Below the pieces are notes generated by a model, which was not told the origin of the DNA, ran no database searches, and worked only from the letters and a program-made list of their open reading frames with translations. A DNA stretch of 64,000 bases from Leptospira sanjuanensis (lineage in GTDB: Bacteria; Spirochaetota; Leptospiria; Leptospirales; Leptospiraceae): positions 558,001 to 622,000 of the forward strand of contig NZ_JAIZBH010000001.1 of NCBI RefSeq assembly GCF_022267375.1, read 5' to 3'. The translations under genes were made by a program, and so were the position numbers. Below are positions 13,888 to 22,487 of the stretch, one piece after another; the first letter of the stretch is position 1, and each line of letters starts with the position of its first letter.

Positions 13888-14772
13888 TCATTTTAAGCCA
13901 CAGTTTCTGATTCGACTGATCCTGTTAATTTTTGGGAAATCAGAAAATGTTTTTATTTGATTTTTCTCCATACGAGATGGATTTTCATTAGAAGGACTGA
14001 CTCCTACGGGGCCGAACGAAGTGGGAGGAGCAAAGCAGGTCGGGAATTCCACGGCCTTTTGCAGATCCTTCTTCCCTGGATAGGCCGCAAAAATAGATTC
14101 AGAAATTTGAATATAAATTTTATCCGATTTTTCAGACCAGCGAATTCTATGAACGGGCGTTTCTTTCCATTCTGGAAGATCGATTCTTGCATTGGGGTTA
14201 AGGGAAGCATCTTCGCTTCGATCCAGCCATATCAATTCGGGCTTTAAGAATTCCAAGTCGTTGTCCAAAACCGCAACAATCAACGCCAAAGAATTGCCGT
14301 TCGGAGACGGAACCAGTTGGATCGGAATTTGTCCCGGCTGTAAATATAAAGAAAATGGAATGTGTTTTTTATCGGTTAAACGAATTCCGGCCGGTGTTCT
14401 CGAAAAGCTTCCGTATTCGTCGTCCAAACCGCCGATCCAATAAACCGACTTCGATCCCGAGTGATAATAAACGCTTCCCGGAAGGATCCAAGACGAAAAA
14501 GGAATTTGTTCCACGGGCTGTGAAGCAATATTCGGATCGAAGATACGGATCAGGGAACGGTAATTTCTTTTGAGAGTGGTTCCCATCAACGGATTCCAAG
14601 AGTCCTTTTCTTCATACAGGGTTTCCATTTGTACGATTTCTTTGCCCGAGGAAGACCATCCTCTTTCCAGAGATATGGAAGAATTCTTCCAAACCAAAAA
14701 GGAGCACGAATAAAAAAGGAATATAGAAGAGAAAGCGATACTTTTTAAAAAGAAAGCGATTGCGGATTTCAT
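13888..14772 (-). CDS. Putative lipoprotein with beta-propeller-like body
   Basis: 294 residues. The N-terminal hydrophobic segment ends FLFYSCS, a relaxed lipobox of the spirochaetal type, with predicted acylation at about Cys23. The mature part contains repeated strand patterns such as GSVYYHSGSKSVYWIGGLD, PIQLVPSPNGNSLALIVA and IRWSEKSDKIYIQI that look like WD/TolB-style propeller blades, but I cannot assign a family. The C-terminus is polar and basic. No partner gene is obvious; it belongs to the run of exported-protein genes at 10.5-18 kb. Moderately confident it is a real gene, function unknown. Confidence 0.7.
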   Translation of the reverse strand: MKSAIAFFLKSIAFSSIFLFYSCSFLVWKNSSISLERGWSSSGKEIVQMETLYEEKDSWNPLMGTTLKRNYRSLIRIFDPNIASQPVEQIPFSSWILPGSVYYHSGSKSVYWIGGLDDEYGSFSRTPAGIRLTDKKHIPFSLYLQPGQIPIQLVPSPNGNSLALIVAVLDNDLEFLKPELIWLDRSEDASLNPNARIDLPEWKETPVHRIRWSEKSDKIYIQISESIFAAYPGKKDLQKAVEFPTCFAPPTSFGPVGVSPSNENPSRMEKNQIKTFSDFPKINRISRIRNCGLK

Positions 14773-14899
14773 TGTATAGATTTTGGAATTTTTAATTCGA
14801 AGCGGATGTTGGGAAATAAGACCGAAACGATTCGATTTTCGTTTCGATCGGGCAACCCCGCTCCCATCGAGCGGAATTGCGCATTCGATCGAGAGTTGT

Positions 14900-15727
14900 T
14901 TATCTCCAGCCCTCGTTTTTTAACTCACTGTGGTTGAGATACAATCCTGAAGTCCCAACGGAAGGGGCTCTTGTATGTCCCTGAAACTGAGTGTAAGTTA
15001 CATTCGAGTTAAAGGGCCAAATACCTTCGCTCTGTGTCAGGGAAGATTGGCATTTGCTCACTCCGCCGGCTTTGTTGTAAGCGCAGGAAGAATGAAACGC
15101 AACCGCGTAGTCGTCCTCTCCAGGAAGAATCGCAGAAGCACCGAACATTCCCTTATAACCGGGAACTTGATAAACGGTAACGCCCGCGGTGTTGTTGTGG
15201 TTGTATGCTCCTCTCGCAGTGGAAACGATGAGGGATTTATCCATCGCGTTTCCGCCGAACCCGAAAGTGATTCCGTTCAGAGCCGAAGCAAGTTCGGATC
15301 CGCCGGAAGCCGCAGCCAGAGCGGTAACTTTTGTAATGTTATATCCGCGGCTGGAAGCGCTCGCTCCCAAGTTTGCAAGCCAATACTCGGTTACGTAACA
15401 ACCCGCACTGTGACAAACGATTTTGCAGGAATTGCTTCCTTTGCAATATGTGTTTACCACGGTTGTGAAGTTGGTTTGAGCACGAGCCGTTCCGTATGTT
15501 CTCGGATCGGAAGTACCATCGTAACCCACGAACACCTTCGCTCCTGAAACAGAATTTACGCTGCTTCCCCAGTAATTATTCACATCCACAGTTCCGGTTC
15601 CGTTGTGGTTCTTATCCGACTTTCCGTGAACGAACACGGTATAAGTTTGAGCGGAAAGAGCTCCCGCAAAAAGAAACACACAGAGTGCCAGTCCCATCAT
15701 TCGCTTTGTTTTCCAATTTCTCATCAT
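14900..15727 (-). CDS. Exported alpha/beta-hydrolase-like protein with CHSAGC elbow (copy 1)
   Basis: 275 residues with signal peptide (cleavage likely after ALSA, residue 26). The mature start QTYTVFVHGKSDKN looks like the first strand and oxyanion turn of an alpha/beta hydrolase. The nucleophile elbow reads C105-H-S107-A-G-C110, replacing the first Gly of GxSxG by Cys. Candidate acid and base are Asp205/206 (GEDDYAVAFH) and His266 (LNHSEL), by analogy with the lipases next door. Six cysteines in the mature protein suggest disulfides after export. Very similar to the protein at 17310-18134; substrate unknown. ATG preceded by GGAGAATAGTGAAAA. Confidence 0.75.
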   Translation of the reverse strand: MMRNWKTKRMMGLALCVFLFAGALSAQTYTVFVHGKSDKNHNGTGTVDVNNYWGSSVNSVSGAKVFVGYDGTSDPRTYGTARAQTNFTTVVNTYCKGSNSCKIVCHSAGCYVTEYWLANLGASASSRGYNITKVTALAAASGGSELASALNGITFGFGGNAMDKSLIVSTARGAYNHNNTAGVTVYQVPGYKGMFGASAILPGEDDYAVAFHSSCAYNKAGGVSKCQSSLTQSEGIWPFNSNVTYTQFQGHTRAPSVGTSGLYLNHSELKNEGWR

Positions 15728-15987
15728 TTTTCACTATTCTCCATTTCTTAGGGGAGAAGAAATTCCTCTCCCGCTCTAAAGGTTTGACTCTTTCCGATTT
15801 AAGTCAAGTGATAGTATGCTGATTTATAAATAACGAGGAAAATAAATTAAAAATCTAAAAAGAACGCTAATTATAAATAAAAACAAATGTGATTGCTCTG
15901 CTTGGGAGAGAATTTACACTGTTCTCCGAAAAAAACGGCCTGGACCGCGTTAGGCGCTCTTTTCCGAAGATAAAAGAAGAGGAATTC

Positions 15988-17208
15988 ATGAAATCCGGCA
16001 ATAAATATGTGATCTATGGATCGATTGTGGCAGCGATCTTGATTTTAACGGTGTTAGCTTTCTGGCCCGATGAAAGCGGGGAATCCTGGTTCGAAACGGA
16101 AGCCGAAAAGAAGGAAAGAGCGGAAAGAATGGCGAAAACTTCTCCTCCCGGCGGAGGCGGTTCCGCTTTTGAATCCGATTCGAGCGGCACCTTACAGGAC
16201 GTAGACGATTCCGTTCCGATCGAAAGAATATTAGAAGATTATAAAGAATGGTCCCAATATCCGCCGAACTCGAGACCTCTTACGAAATACAACGAAGATC
16301 TGATCAAACCGTTTTTTATACAGACGACTGCGATTCCGATGGCGGATTCTTCCGAATCGAAGGAACCGAACGGTTATAGCTGTCAGCTCCAGCCTTTGAG
16401 TTGGGCCGTCGTTGGACCGCAGGATCAAATGCGCATAACGTTCGAATGTAGAAGTCCCGAAGGAAAACGGATTCCGATCGATATCAAAGGCGTTCGCATG
16501 TGGAGAGAATTCGACGGAGAAAAATTCGGAACGCTCAGTCCCGACTACGGCGACAACGGAGTAAACGGGGACGATCTGGCAAAGGATTTGCTTTATACGT
16601 TTCAGTGGAAACCGACGCAGAAGGATTGGGGAGATATGATCATGGAAGTCGACTTTCGTTATTCTCCCGGATTTAAAAAGACGGGAAAACTCAACACTTC
16701 GTTTTATTCCTCTCCGGGCAAACCCGCGGAGCTCAGCGGATCTTCTTCTGATACGACGAGCGACGGTTCGCTTGTGGTTCGAGTCGGCGTAAACGTTTAC
16801 AAGGCCGGGAACTATCATCTTGAGGGAAATCTCAAACACGCGGAAACGGGAGAATACATCGCCTGGGCCACGTTCGATTCCAAGCTTCCTTCGGGTTACG
16901 GAGAAGCCGAATTCTTATTTTATGGAAAGCTAATACGGGATTCCGGTCTGGACGGTCCGTATGTTTTGACGGACGTGCGGGGACATCGGGTCAATCTCGC
17001 TGTCGATCCGGAATGGTTCGGCCAAGGAGAAGCGGGTCTTAAAAAAATCCAGGCTGCTAAAACCGTGGAACCGGATCGAGAACTCGTTCTTCCGTATAAA
17101 GAATTCTTTAAGACGAAATTCTATGACGCAAAACAATTCACATCCAAACTTTGGGACAGTAACGAGAAACAGAGAAGGATTAAGGAATTGGAAAGTATGG
17201 AACGATGA
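15988..17208 (+). CDS. Membrane-anchored periplasmic beta-sandwich protein, unknown function
   Basis: About 406 residues: one N-terminal transmembrane helix (residues 8-27), an acidic/low-complexity linker with a GGGG run, then a region with two cysteines (SCQLQPLSW..ITFEC) and a C-terminal beta-rich part (YKAGNYHLEGNLKH..FYGKLIRDSGLDGPYVLTDV) that resembles Ig-like sandwich domains. The C-terminus is helical and basic. ATG 15988 was chosen because GAAGAGGAA precedes it; an upstream extension to 15889 lacks a ribosome-binding site. It lies on the opposite strand between two near-identical hydrolase genes, which suggests that the duplication or an inversion enclosed it. Its topology is like that of steric chaperones, but there is no sequence support for that role. 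Confidence 0.75.
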   Translation: MKSGNKYVIYGSIVAAILILTVLAFWPDESGESWFETEAEKKERAERMAKTSPPGGGGSAFESDSSGTLQDVDDSVPIERILEDYKEWSQYPPNSRPLTKYNEDLIKPFFIQTTAIPMADSSESKEPNGYSCQLQPLSWAVVGPQDQMRITFECRSPEGKRIPIDIKGVRMWREFDGEKFGTLSPDYGDNGVNGDDLAKDLLYTFQWKPTQKDWGDMIMEVDFRYSPGFKKTGKLNTSFYSSPGKPAELSGSSSDTTSDGSLVVRVGVNVYKAGNYHLEGNLKHAETGEYIAWATFDSKLPSGYGEAEFLFYGKLIRDSGLDGPYVLTDVRGHRVNLAVDPEWFGQGEAGLKKIQAAKTVEPDRELVLPYKEFFKTKFYDAKQFTSKLWDSNEKQRRIKELESMER

Positions 17209-17263
17209 TCGGAGCGGTCCGCTTTCGGAAAGAATATTCTAAATTTTGAAAGTTGCTTGAGTC

Positions 17264-17294
17264 AATCCCGCTTTTAGAAAGCGGGATTTTTTTT
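17264..17294 (+). terminator. Intrinsic terminator after the membrane-anchored protein gene
   Basis: Stem ATCCCGCTTT / AAAGCGGGAT with a 3-nt loop followed by eight T residues (17287-17294), a textbook rho-independent terminator on the plus strand, 55 bp past the stop and just before the convergent hydrolase gene. Confidence 0.92.
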
Positions 17295-17309
17295 ACGTCA
17301 AAAACGAAT

Positions 17310-18134
17310 CTATCTCCAGCCTTCGTTTTTCAATTCGCTGTGATTCAGGTAAAGACCTGCGCTCCCGACGGAAGGCGCTCTTGTGTGACCTTGGAATTGT
17401 GTGTAAGTCACATTCGAGTTGAAAGGCCAAATGCCTTCGCTTTGAGTCAAAGAAGCCTGGCATTGACTGACTCCGCCCGCTTTGTTATAAGCGCAGGAAG
17501 AGTGATATGCCACTGCGTAATCGTCTTCACCCGGAAGAATTGCGGAAGCTCCCGCCATTCCTTTGTAACCGGGAACCTGATAAATCGTAACACCTGCAGT
17601 GTTGTTGTGGTTGTAAGCTCCTCTCGCCGTGGAAACGATGAGCGCTTTATCCATCGCGTTTCCTGCAAATCCGAAAGTCGCTCCGTTCAACGCGGATGCG
17701 AGCTCGGATCCGCCGGAAGCGGCTGCCAGAGCGGTTACTTTTGTGATATTGTAGCCTTTGCTGGAGGCGCTAGCTCCCAGATTTGCTAACCAATATTCGG
17801 TTACGTAACAACCCGCGCTATGACAAACGATTTTGCAGGAATTGGATCCTTTGCAATACGTGTTCAGCACAGTGGTAAAGTTGGTTTGCGCACGAGCGGT
17901 TCCGTAAGTTCTCGGATCGGTAGTTCCATCGTATCCGACGAATACCTTTGCTCCGGAAACCGAGTTCACACTTGTTCCCCAGTAGTTATTTACGTCGGTC
18001 GTTCCTGTGCCGTTGTGATTCTTATCGGACTTCCCGTGAACGAACACGGTGTAAGTCTGAGCAGAAAGCGATCCTGCAAAAAACAACAGGGCACACAAAA
18101 TCAACCCAACGCTCTTCGTACTTTTCTTTTTCAT
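17310..18134 (-). CDS. Exported alpha/beta-hydrolase-like protein with CHSAGC elbow (copy 2)
   Basis: 274 residues, collinear with and highly similar to the product of 14900-15727, differing mainly in the signal peptide and scattered conservative changes (for example SKCQSSL versus SQCQASL). Signal peptide core LILCALLFFAGSLSA. The CHSAGC elbow, the GEDDYAVAYHSSCAYN segment and the C-terminal LNHSELKNEGWR are all preserved, so both copies are probably functional. Start ATG at 18134 matches copy 1; upstream AGGAGAATAGTG is conserved between the copies, and an in-frame GTG three codons earlier is an alternative. Confidence 0.75.
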   Translation of the reverse strand: MKKKSTKSVGLILCALLFFAGSLSAQTYTVFVHGKSDKNHNGTGTTDVNNYWGTSVNSVSGAKVFVGYDGTTDPRTYGTARAQTNFTTVLNTYCKGSNSCKIVCHSAGCYVTEYWLANLGASASSKGYNITKVTALAAASGGSELASALNGATFGFAGNAMDKALIVSTARGAYNHNNTAGVTIYQVPGYKGMAGASAILPGEDDYAVAYHSSCAYNKAGGVSQCQASLTQSEGIWPFNSNVTYTQFQGHTRAPSVGSAGLYLNHSELKNEGWR

Positions 18135-18439
18135 TCTCTTCACTATTCTCCTGATATATAAATTAGGAAGGAGTTCCGCAGCATTGTTCAAAACTTCGGT
18201 AAGTTTAGTCAAGCCCAAGTGGAATCTTTTTTAAATAACGGATAGAATAAAAAATCTTTCCCTTCGATGTGTTTGTCTTACGTCAGACGACATTGTTCTT
18301 AAGAAAACGATGTTAGTTATATTCGTATTAAAAAAATTGTTAAGCGAAGTGGATTAGGATGCGCTCTGTTCTCTTTTCGACTCGGTAATTTTACGGATAA
18401 ATCGCGATCGAAGGCGTAGGGACGGGAATTGCAGTTACC
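18135..18439. other. Intergenic region upstream of hydrolase copy 2
   Basis: About 305 bp without a gene, rich in A+T between 18230 and 18345, so the minus-strand promoter of hydrolase copy 2 is probably here. A near-palindrome GTCTTACGTCAGAC occurs at about 18277-18290. Nothing else is recognised. Confidence 0.45.
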
Positions 18440-19510
18440 TTATAGACCCGGAATTAAGTTTTCTCCTTTTGTTAAGCGAATTCGATAGATGTCCGGAATT
18501 TTAAAAAGGGTTTTATTCAAAGGCATATCGTTCAGTAAATCGAGGCGTTTTCGCGCCGCAAAGAATCGTTTCCAAAGCATTTCCGCGTAATTTCCCTCTC
18601 CGGTCATGCGGACGGAATAATCGGAATCGTAGAGTTTTCCTCCTCTTGCTTGTCGAATTAAATGTTCCACCTTGTCCTTTTTGAGCGGATAATTTTTTTC
18701 TAACCAATCCATGAACAACGGCGCAACCTCATAAGGTAGACGAAGAAATACCATTCCCGCCGATCTTGCCCCCGCTTGTTTTGCGGCTTCTAAAATCCGT
18801 TCCAGTTCGATATCGTTTAGCCCGGGAATCATGGGTGCCGCCATCGTTCCCGCGGGAATTCCCGCTTCGGAAAGTTTTCGAAGCGCTTCCAATCTTCTCT
18901 CCGGATTGGCGGTACGCGGCTCCATTCTCTTCCAAAGTTCTTGATCGAGCGTCGTTACGCTGATATATACTTTTGCTAAATTGTTGAAAGCGAGTTTTTC
19001 CAAAAGGTCGATGTCTCGGGTTATTAGAAAGGATTTGGTGATCATCGCTACGGGTTGTTTGAATTCAAGAAACACTTTGAGAAGCTCGCGCGTGATTTCC
19101 AATTTTCGTTCCGCAGGTTGATAGATGTCGGTTACGCCCGCGAGCTGGATCGTGTGAATCTGGTCTTTTTGTTTGGAAAGATATTTTCGTAAAAGTTCGG
19201 GAGCGTTCTTTTTTACGAAGATCTTCGTTTCGAAATCGATTCCCGGTGAAAGATCCACGTATGCGTGATTGGGTCTTGCGTAACAATAGATGCAGCCGTG
19301 TTCGCATCCGCGGTATGGATTGATCGATCGTGTAAATCCCAAATCCGGGCAGTCGTTTTCGGAAACGATCGTTTTGGCTCGTTCTTCCAAAAGGATCGTA
19401 CGCGGAGACATTTCCTCGTCTTGAAATTCGAGGTCTACCTCGCGTGTTGTAGATTCGAAACGTCCGGGGATTTTAGAAACGGTTCCTCGATTGATTTTGG
19501 ATTGTTCCAT
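18440..19510 (-). CDS. PA0069-family radical SAM protein
   Basis: 356 residues, SplB-like radical SAM family often annotated as PA0069 family. The iron-sulfur motif C-x3-C-x2-C is in RGCEHGCIYCYARP at about residues 68-81, and the partial TIM-barrel strands follow (IQLAGVTDIYQPAE, VYISVTTLD, GIPAGTMAAPMIPGLND). Members resemble spore photoproduct lyase but lack its specific function; their substrate is unknown. The gene is isolated: divergent to csoR, with 138 bp between the starts. No Shine-Dalgarno of note. Function beyond SAM cleavage cannot be deduced. Confidence 0.88.
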   Translation of the reverse strand: MEQSKINRGTVSKIPGRFESTTREVDLEFQDEEMSPRTILLEERAKTIVSENDCPDLGFTRSINPYRGCEHGCIYCYARPNHAYVDLSPGIDFETKIFVKKNAPELLRKYLSKQKDQIHTIQLAGVTDIYQPAERKLEITRELLKVFLEFKQPVAMITKSFLITRDIDLLEKLAFNNLAKVYISVTTLDQELWKRMEPRTANPERRLEALRKLSEAGIPAGTMAAPMIPGLNDIELERILEAAKQAGARSAGMVFLRLPYEVAPLFMDWLEKNYPLKKDKVEHLIRQARGGKLYDSDYSVRMTGEGNYAEMLWKRFFAARKRLDLLNDMPLNKTLFKIPDIYRIRLTKGENLIPGL

Positions 19511-19628
19511 TGTTCGTACTATTCCTCGATTCAGAAGGCATGCTATTTATATGAATAGTAAACAAAAAATAAGTTAAAATTTTCTTCGAAACCGATTTTT
19601 TTGAAGGATTTCGTTTATTAAAACGTCT

Positions 19629-19650
19629 ATAGTATAGGGGGGTAGGGTAT
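19629..19650 (+). promoter_or_regulatory. Putative CsoR operator overlapping the csoR start
   Basis: The segment TATAGTATAGGGGGGTAGGGTAT, read on either strand, resembles CsoR/RcnR-type operators (TACCC..-C/G-tract-..GGGTA with flanking AT). It overlaps the region expected to hold the ribosome-binding site and abuts the csoR ATG at 19649, so bound repressor would block expression of csoR-copZ-copA. Supported by pattern and context, not by experiment. Confidence 0.55.
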
Positions 19651-19936
19651 GAAACCAAAACACAAGCTGCATTCCGATCCGAAAGTTACGGAGAATCTGC
19701 TTCTCCGTTTAAAGAAGATAGAGGGTCAAATCCGAGGAATTCAAGGTATGATCGAAAGGGAAGAATATTGCGACGACGTTCTCAATCAATTATCGTCCAC
19801 GAAATCCGCTTTGGACGGAGTGGCAAAAACCCTTCTGAAAAGCCACATTCAAACCTGCGTCGTGGAAAGATTTAAGGAGAACGATTCCAAGATACTCGAC
19901 GAGTTTATGACCACCGTCGACCGCATTCTTAAATAA
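19649..19936 (+). CDS. csoR: CsoR-family copper-sensing repressor
   Basis: 95 residues, all-helical CsoR/RcnR fold. The Cu(I) ligand set Cys-His-Cys is present as Cys41, His66 and Cys70 (EEYCDD, SHIQTCV), the spacing that defines copper-responsive CsoR rather than nickel-sensing RcnR. In the family, Cu(I) binding releases the tetrameric repressor from DNA. It is the first gene of a tight operon: copZ begins 19 bp later and copA overlaps copZ. A G-tract operator-like sequence sits at its own start, consistent with autoregulation. Confidence 0.93.
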   Translation: MKPKHKLHSDPKVTENLLLRLKKIEGQIRGIQGMIEREEYCDDVLNQLSSTKSALDGVAKTLLKSHIQTCVVERFKENDSKILDEFMTTVDRILK

Positions 19937-19955
19937 AGTTTTAGGAGATAGAATC

Positions 19956-20165
19956 ATGAAAGAAATCAAACTTACGGTAGAAGGAATGACATGCTCGCAC
20001 TGTTTAAAGACCGTCGAGGGGGCCCTTAAGGATGTCGGATTAACGGGAAAGGCAAACTTGGAAAACAAGGAAGTCGTTTATCAGGGAGAGGGAACGGAAG
20101 AGGAATTGGCGAAAGTCAAAGCCGCGATTTTGGAAGAAGGGTATACCCCGGGTGAAGTCAAATGA
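19956..20165 (+). CDS. copZ: CopZ-like copper chaperone (HMA domain)
   Basis: 69 residues forming one heavy-metal-associated ferredoxin-like domain. The Cu(I)-binding loop GMTCSHC places the ligands at Cys13 and Cys16. Known role: cytoplasmic delivery of Cu(I) to the P-type ATPase and to CsoR. A TTTAGGAGA Shine-Dalgarno at 19940-19948 precedes the ATG. The stop overlaps the copA start (ATGA at 20162-20165), so translation is probably coupled. Confidence 0.92.
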   Translation: MKEIKLTVEGMTCSHCLKTVEGALKDVGLTGKANLENKEVVYQGEGTEEELAKVKAAILEEGYTPGEVK

Positions 20166-22390
20166 ACGCTCCGCAACAAACGGTCGAGGAAGGAATCACG
20201 TTAGATCTGATCGGTATGACCTGCGCGAACTGCGCGCTTCGGATCGAAAAAGGACTGAAAAAAGTTCCGGGGGTTAAGGACGCACGGGTCAACTTTGCGA
20301 TGGAAACCGCCAAAGTGGAATTCGATTCTTCGGTTACGGAAGAGGTTCTTCTGGATAAGGTCGATTCGCTCGGTTACAGAGCGCTCGTTCATAAGGATCT
20401 GGAAATTCATGGAGAATCGGAAAAGGCGCACGAAAAGGAATTCAAAAAATTAAAACTACGTCTCGTTCTTTCGACGCTTTTTTCCCTTCCGCTCCTTGCG
20501 AGCATGATCGGCCATTTCGGGAATAATTCAATTTCTGAATATTTATCTTTTCTAATGAATCCTTGGCTTCAGTTTGCGCTCGCGACTCCGGTTCAGTTTT
20601 GGATCGGAGCCGCTTTTTATCGCGGAGGTTTTCGCGCTTTGAAAAACGGCGGAGCGAACATGGACGTCCTCGTCGCTTTGGGAACTTCGGCGGCGTATTT
20701 TTACAGCGTTTATCAGACCTTCGTTTCCTTGGGTGCGCATCATCACGGAGACGTTCCTCTGTATTACGAAACGTCCGCCGTATTGATCACACTGATTCTT
20801 TTCGGAAAATTTTTGGAACATATTGCGAGAGGAAAATCCTCGAGAGCGATTCAATCTTTGGTCGGCTTGCAGCCGAAGACTGCGAACATCATTCGAGAGG
20901 AGGAGATTCAGGAAATTCCTCTTCTCGCCGTCCGCCCCGGAGATCTTCTGTTGGTGAAGGCGGGAGAAACGATTCCCGTGGACGGAACCGTGGAGGAAGG
21001 AAACTCTTCCGTCGACGAATCGATGTTAACCGGTGAAAGTATACCCGTCGAAAAAACCATCGGAAGTTCTTTGTTCGGAGGTTCTCTCAATCAAAACGGA
21101 ATTTTAAAATTAAGAGCTTCGAAAGTAGGCAAGGACACATTGCTTTCGGGAATCATTCGGGTAGTTCAAGAAGCGCAAGGTTCGCGTGCGCCGATTCAAA
21201 GAATCGCGGATCGGATTTCCGGAATTTTCGTTCCGATCGTGATCCTTCTTTCGGCGATTACTTTGCTTCTCTGGTATTTCTGGCTGGAACCCGGAAATTT
21301 CTCCGGGGCTTTGGAAAAGGCGATCGCGGTTCTCGTTATCGCGTGTCCTTGTGCTTTGGGTTTGGCGACTCCGGTTTCGATTCTTGCGGGTTCGGGAAAG
21401 GCGGCCACTCTCGGAATTCTTTTTAGAACCGCTGAAGCATTAGAAATCGCTCATAAAGTGGATACGATCGTTTTCGATAAAACCGGTACTTTGACGAACG
21501 GAAAACCGGTTTTGAAAGGTTTGGAAAGTTTGAATCCGAAGGATACGGATTCTCTTCTCATTCTTGCCGCTTCCGCAGAACAGAATTCGGAACATCCTCT
21601 TTCTAAAGCGATTGTGGATTTTGCCAAATCGAAAGGTTTGAGCCTTTCGATTCCGGAGAGTTTCGAAACCGTTCCGGGCGGCGGAGTTTCGGCCGTGGTC
21701 GACGGGAAAAAGATTCTGATCGGAACCGATCGTCTTTTCAAGGAAAGAAACATAGCTCTCAGCGAGATTCTTCTGAATTTGAAACGACTTCGGGAAGAAG
21801 AAGGAAACACCGTCGTTCATTTAAGCGTGAACGGGATTCACTCCGCAGTTCTTTCTTTGGCGGATACGATCAAAGAATCGACTCCGATCGCGATCGAAAG
21901 GCTGAAATCGCTCGGAATGGATTTGTATATGATCACAGGAGACAACGAAAGAACGGCGCATGCGGTCGCGAAGGCTTGTGGCATTGAACACGTGTTAGCC
22001 GAAATTCTTCCGGAAGGAAAATCGAACGAGGTAAAAAAACTCATGAACTCCGGAAAGGTCACCGCGATGGTCGGAGACGGGATCAACGACGCTCCAGCGT
22101 TGGCGGTTTCCGATCTAGGAATCGCGATGGGAACCGGAACGGACGTCGCAATGGAATCGTCTGATGTCGTGATTATGAACGGGGATCTGATTTCGATCGC
22201 AAACGCGTTTGCAATGAGTAAAAAAACGGTGTATAACATCCGCCAGAATCTTTTCTGGGCCTTGTTTTACAACGCGCTCGGAATTCCGATCGCGGCTGCG
22301 GGGTTTCTCGCTCCTTGGATTGCGGGAGGCGCCATGGCTCTTAGTTCGGTTTCGGTGGTTTTGAACGCTTTACGTTTGCAACGAAAGTGA
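20162..22390 (+). CDS. copA: Copper-exporting P1B-type ATPase
   Basis: 742 residues. One N-terminal HMA domain (GMTCANC, Cys21 and Cys24), eight expected membrane helices, actuator motif TGES at about 290, transmembrane metal site CPC at 395-397, phosphorylation motif DKTGT with Asp439, the nucleotide-domain SEHP motif (about 480) and hinge GDGINDAP starting at 638. The CPC plus copZ/csoR context identifies a Cu(I) (possibly Ag(I)) exporter moving metal from cytoplasm to periplasm. It overlaps copZ by 4 bp. All catalytic motifs are intact. Confidence 0.96.
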   Translation: MNAPQQTVEEGITLDLIGMTCANCALRIEKGLKKVPGVKDARVNFAMETAKVEFDSSVTEEVLLDKVDSLGYRALVHKDLEIHGESEKAHEKEFKKLKLRLVLSTLFSLPLLASMIGHFGNNSISEYLSFLMNPWLQFALATPVQFWIGAAFYRGGFRALKNGGANMDVLVALGTSAAYFYSVYQTFVSLGAHHHGDVPLYYETSAVLITLILFGKFLEHIARGKSSRAIQSLVGLQPKTANIIREEEIQEIPLLAVRPGDLLLVKAGETIPVDGTVEEGNSSVDESMLTGESIPVEKTIGSSLFGGSLNQNGILKLRASKVGKDTLLSGIIRVVQEAQGSRAPIQRIADRISGIFVPIVILLSAITLLLWYFWLEPGNFSGALEKAIAVLVIACPCALGLATPVSILAGSGKAATLGILFRTAEALEIAHKVDTIVFDKTGTLTNGKPVLKGLESLNPKDTDSLLILAASAEQNSEHPLSKAIVDFAKSKGLSLSIPESFETVPGGGVSAVVDGKKILIGTDRLFKERNIALSEILLNLKRLREEEGNTVVHLSVNGIHSAVLSLADTIKESTPIAIERLKSLGMDLYMITGDNERTAHAVAKACGIEHVLAEILPEGKSNEVKKLMNSGKVTAMVGDGINDAPALAVSDLGIAMGTGTDVAMESSDVVIMNGDLISIANAFAMSKKTVYNIRQNLFWALFYNALGIPIAAAGFLAPWIAGGAMALSSVSVVLNALRLQRK

Positions 22391-22397
22391 GAATTCG

Positions 22398-22436
22398 ATT
22401 TGCGGAGGAACGGAGAGCTTTCGTTCTTCCGCAAAT
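22398..22436. terminator. Terminator between copA and the GST gene
   Basis: Inverted repeat ATTTGCGGAGGAACG / CGTTCTTCCGCAAAT with one mismatch and a 9-nt loop, 8 bp after copA. It lies between convergent genes and can serve both. Confidence 0.75.
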
Positions 22437-22487
22437 TAGAACATTCAAGAATTCTAAAATTTAAATGTTTTTTCCGCCCGATCGTGT

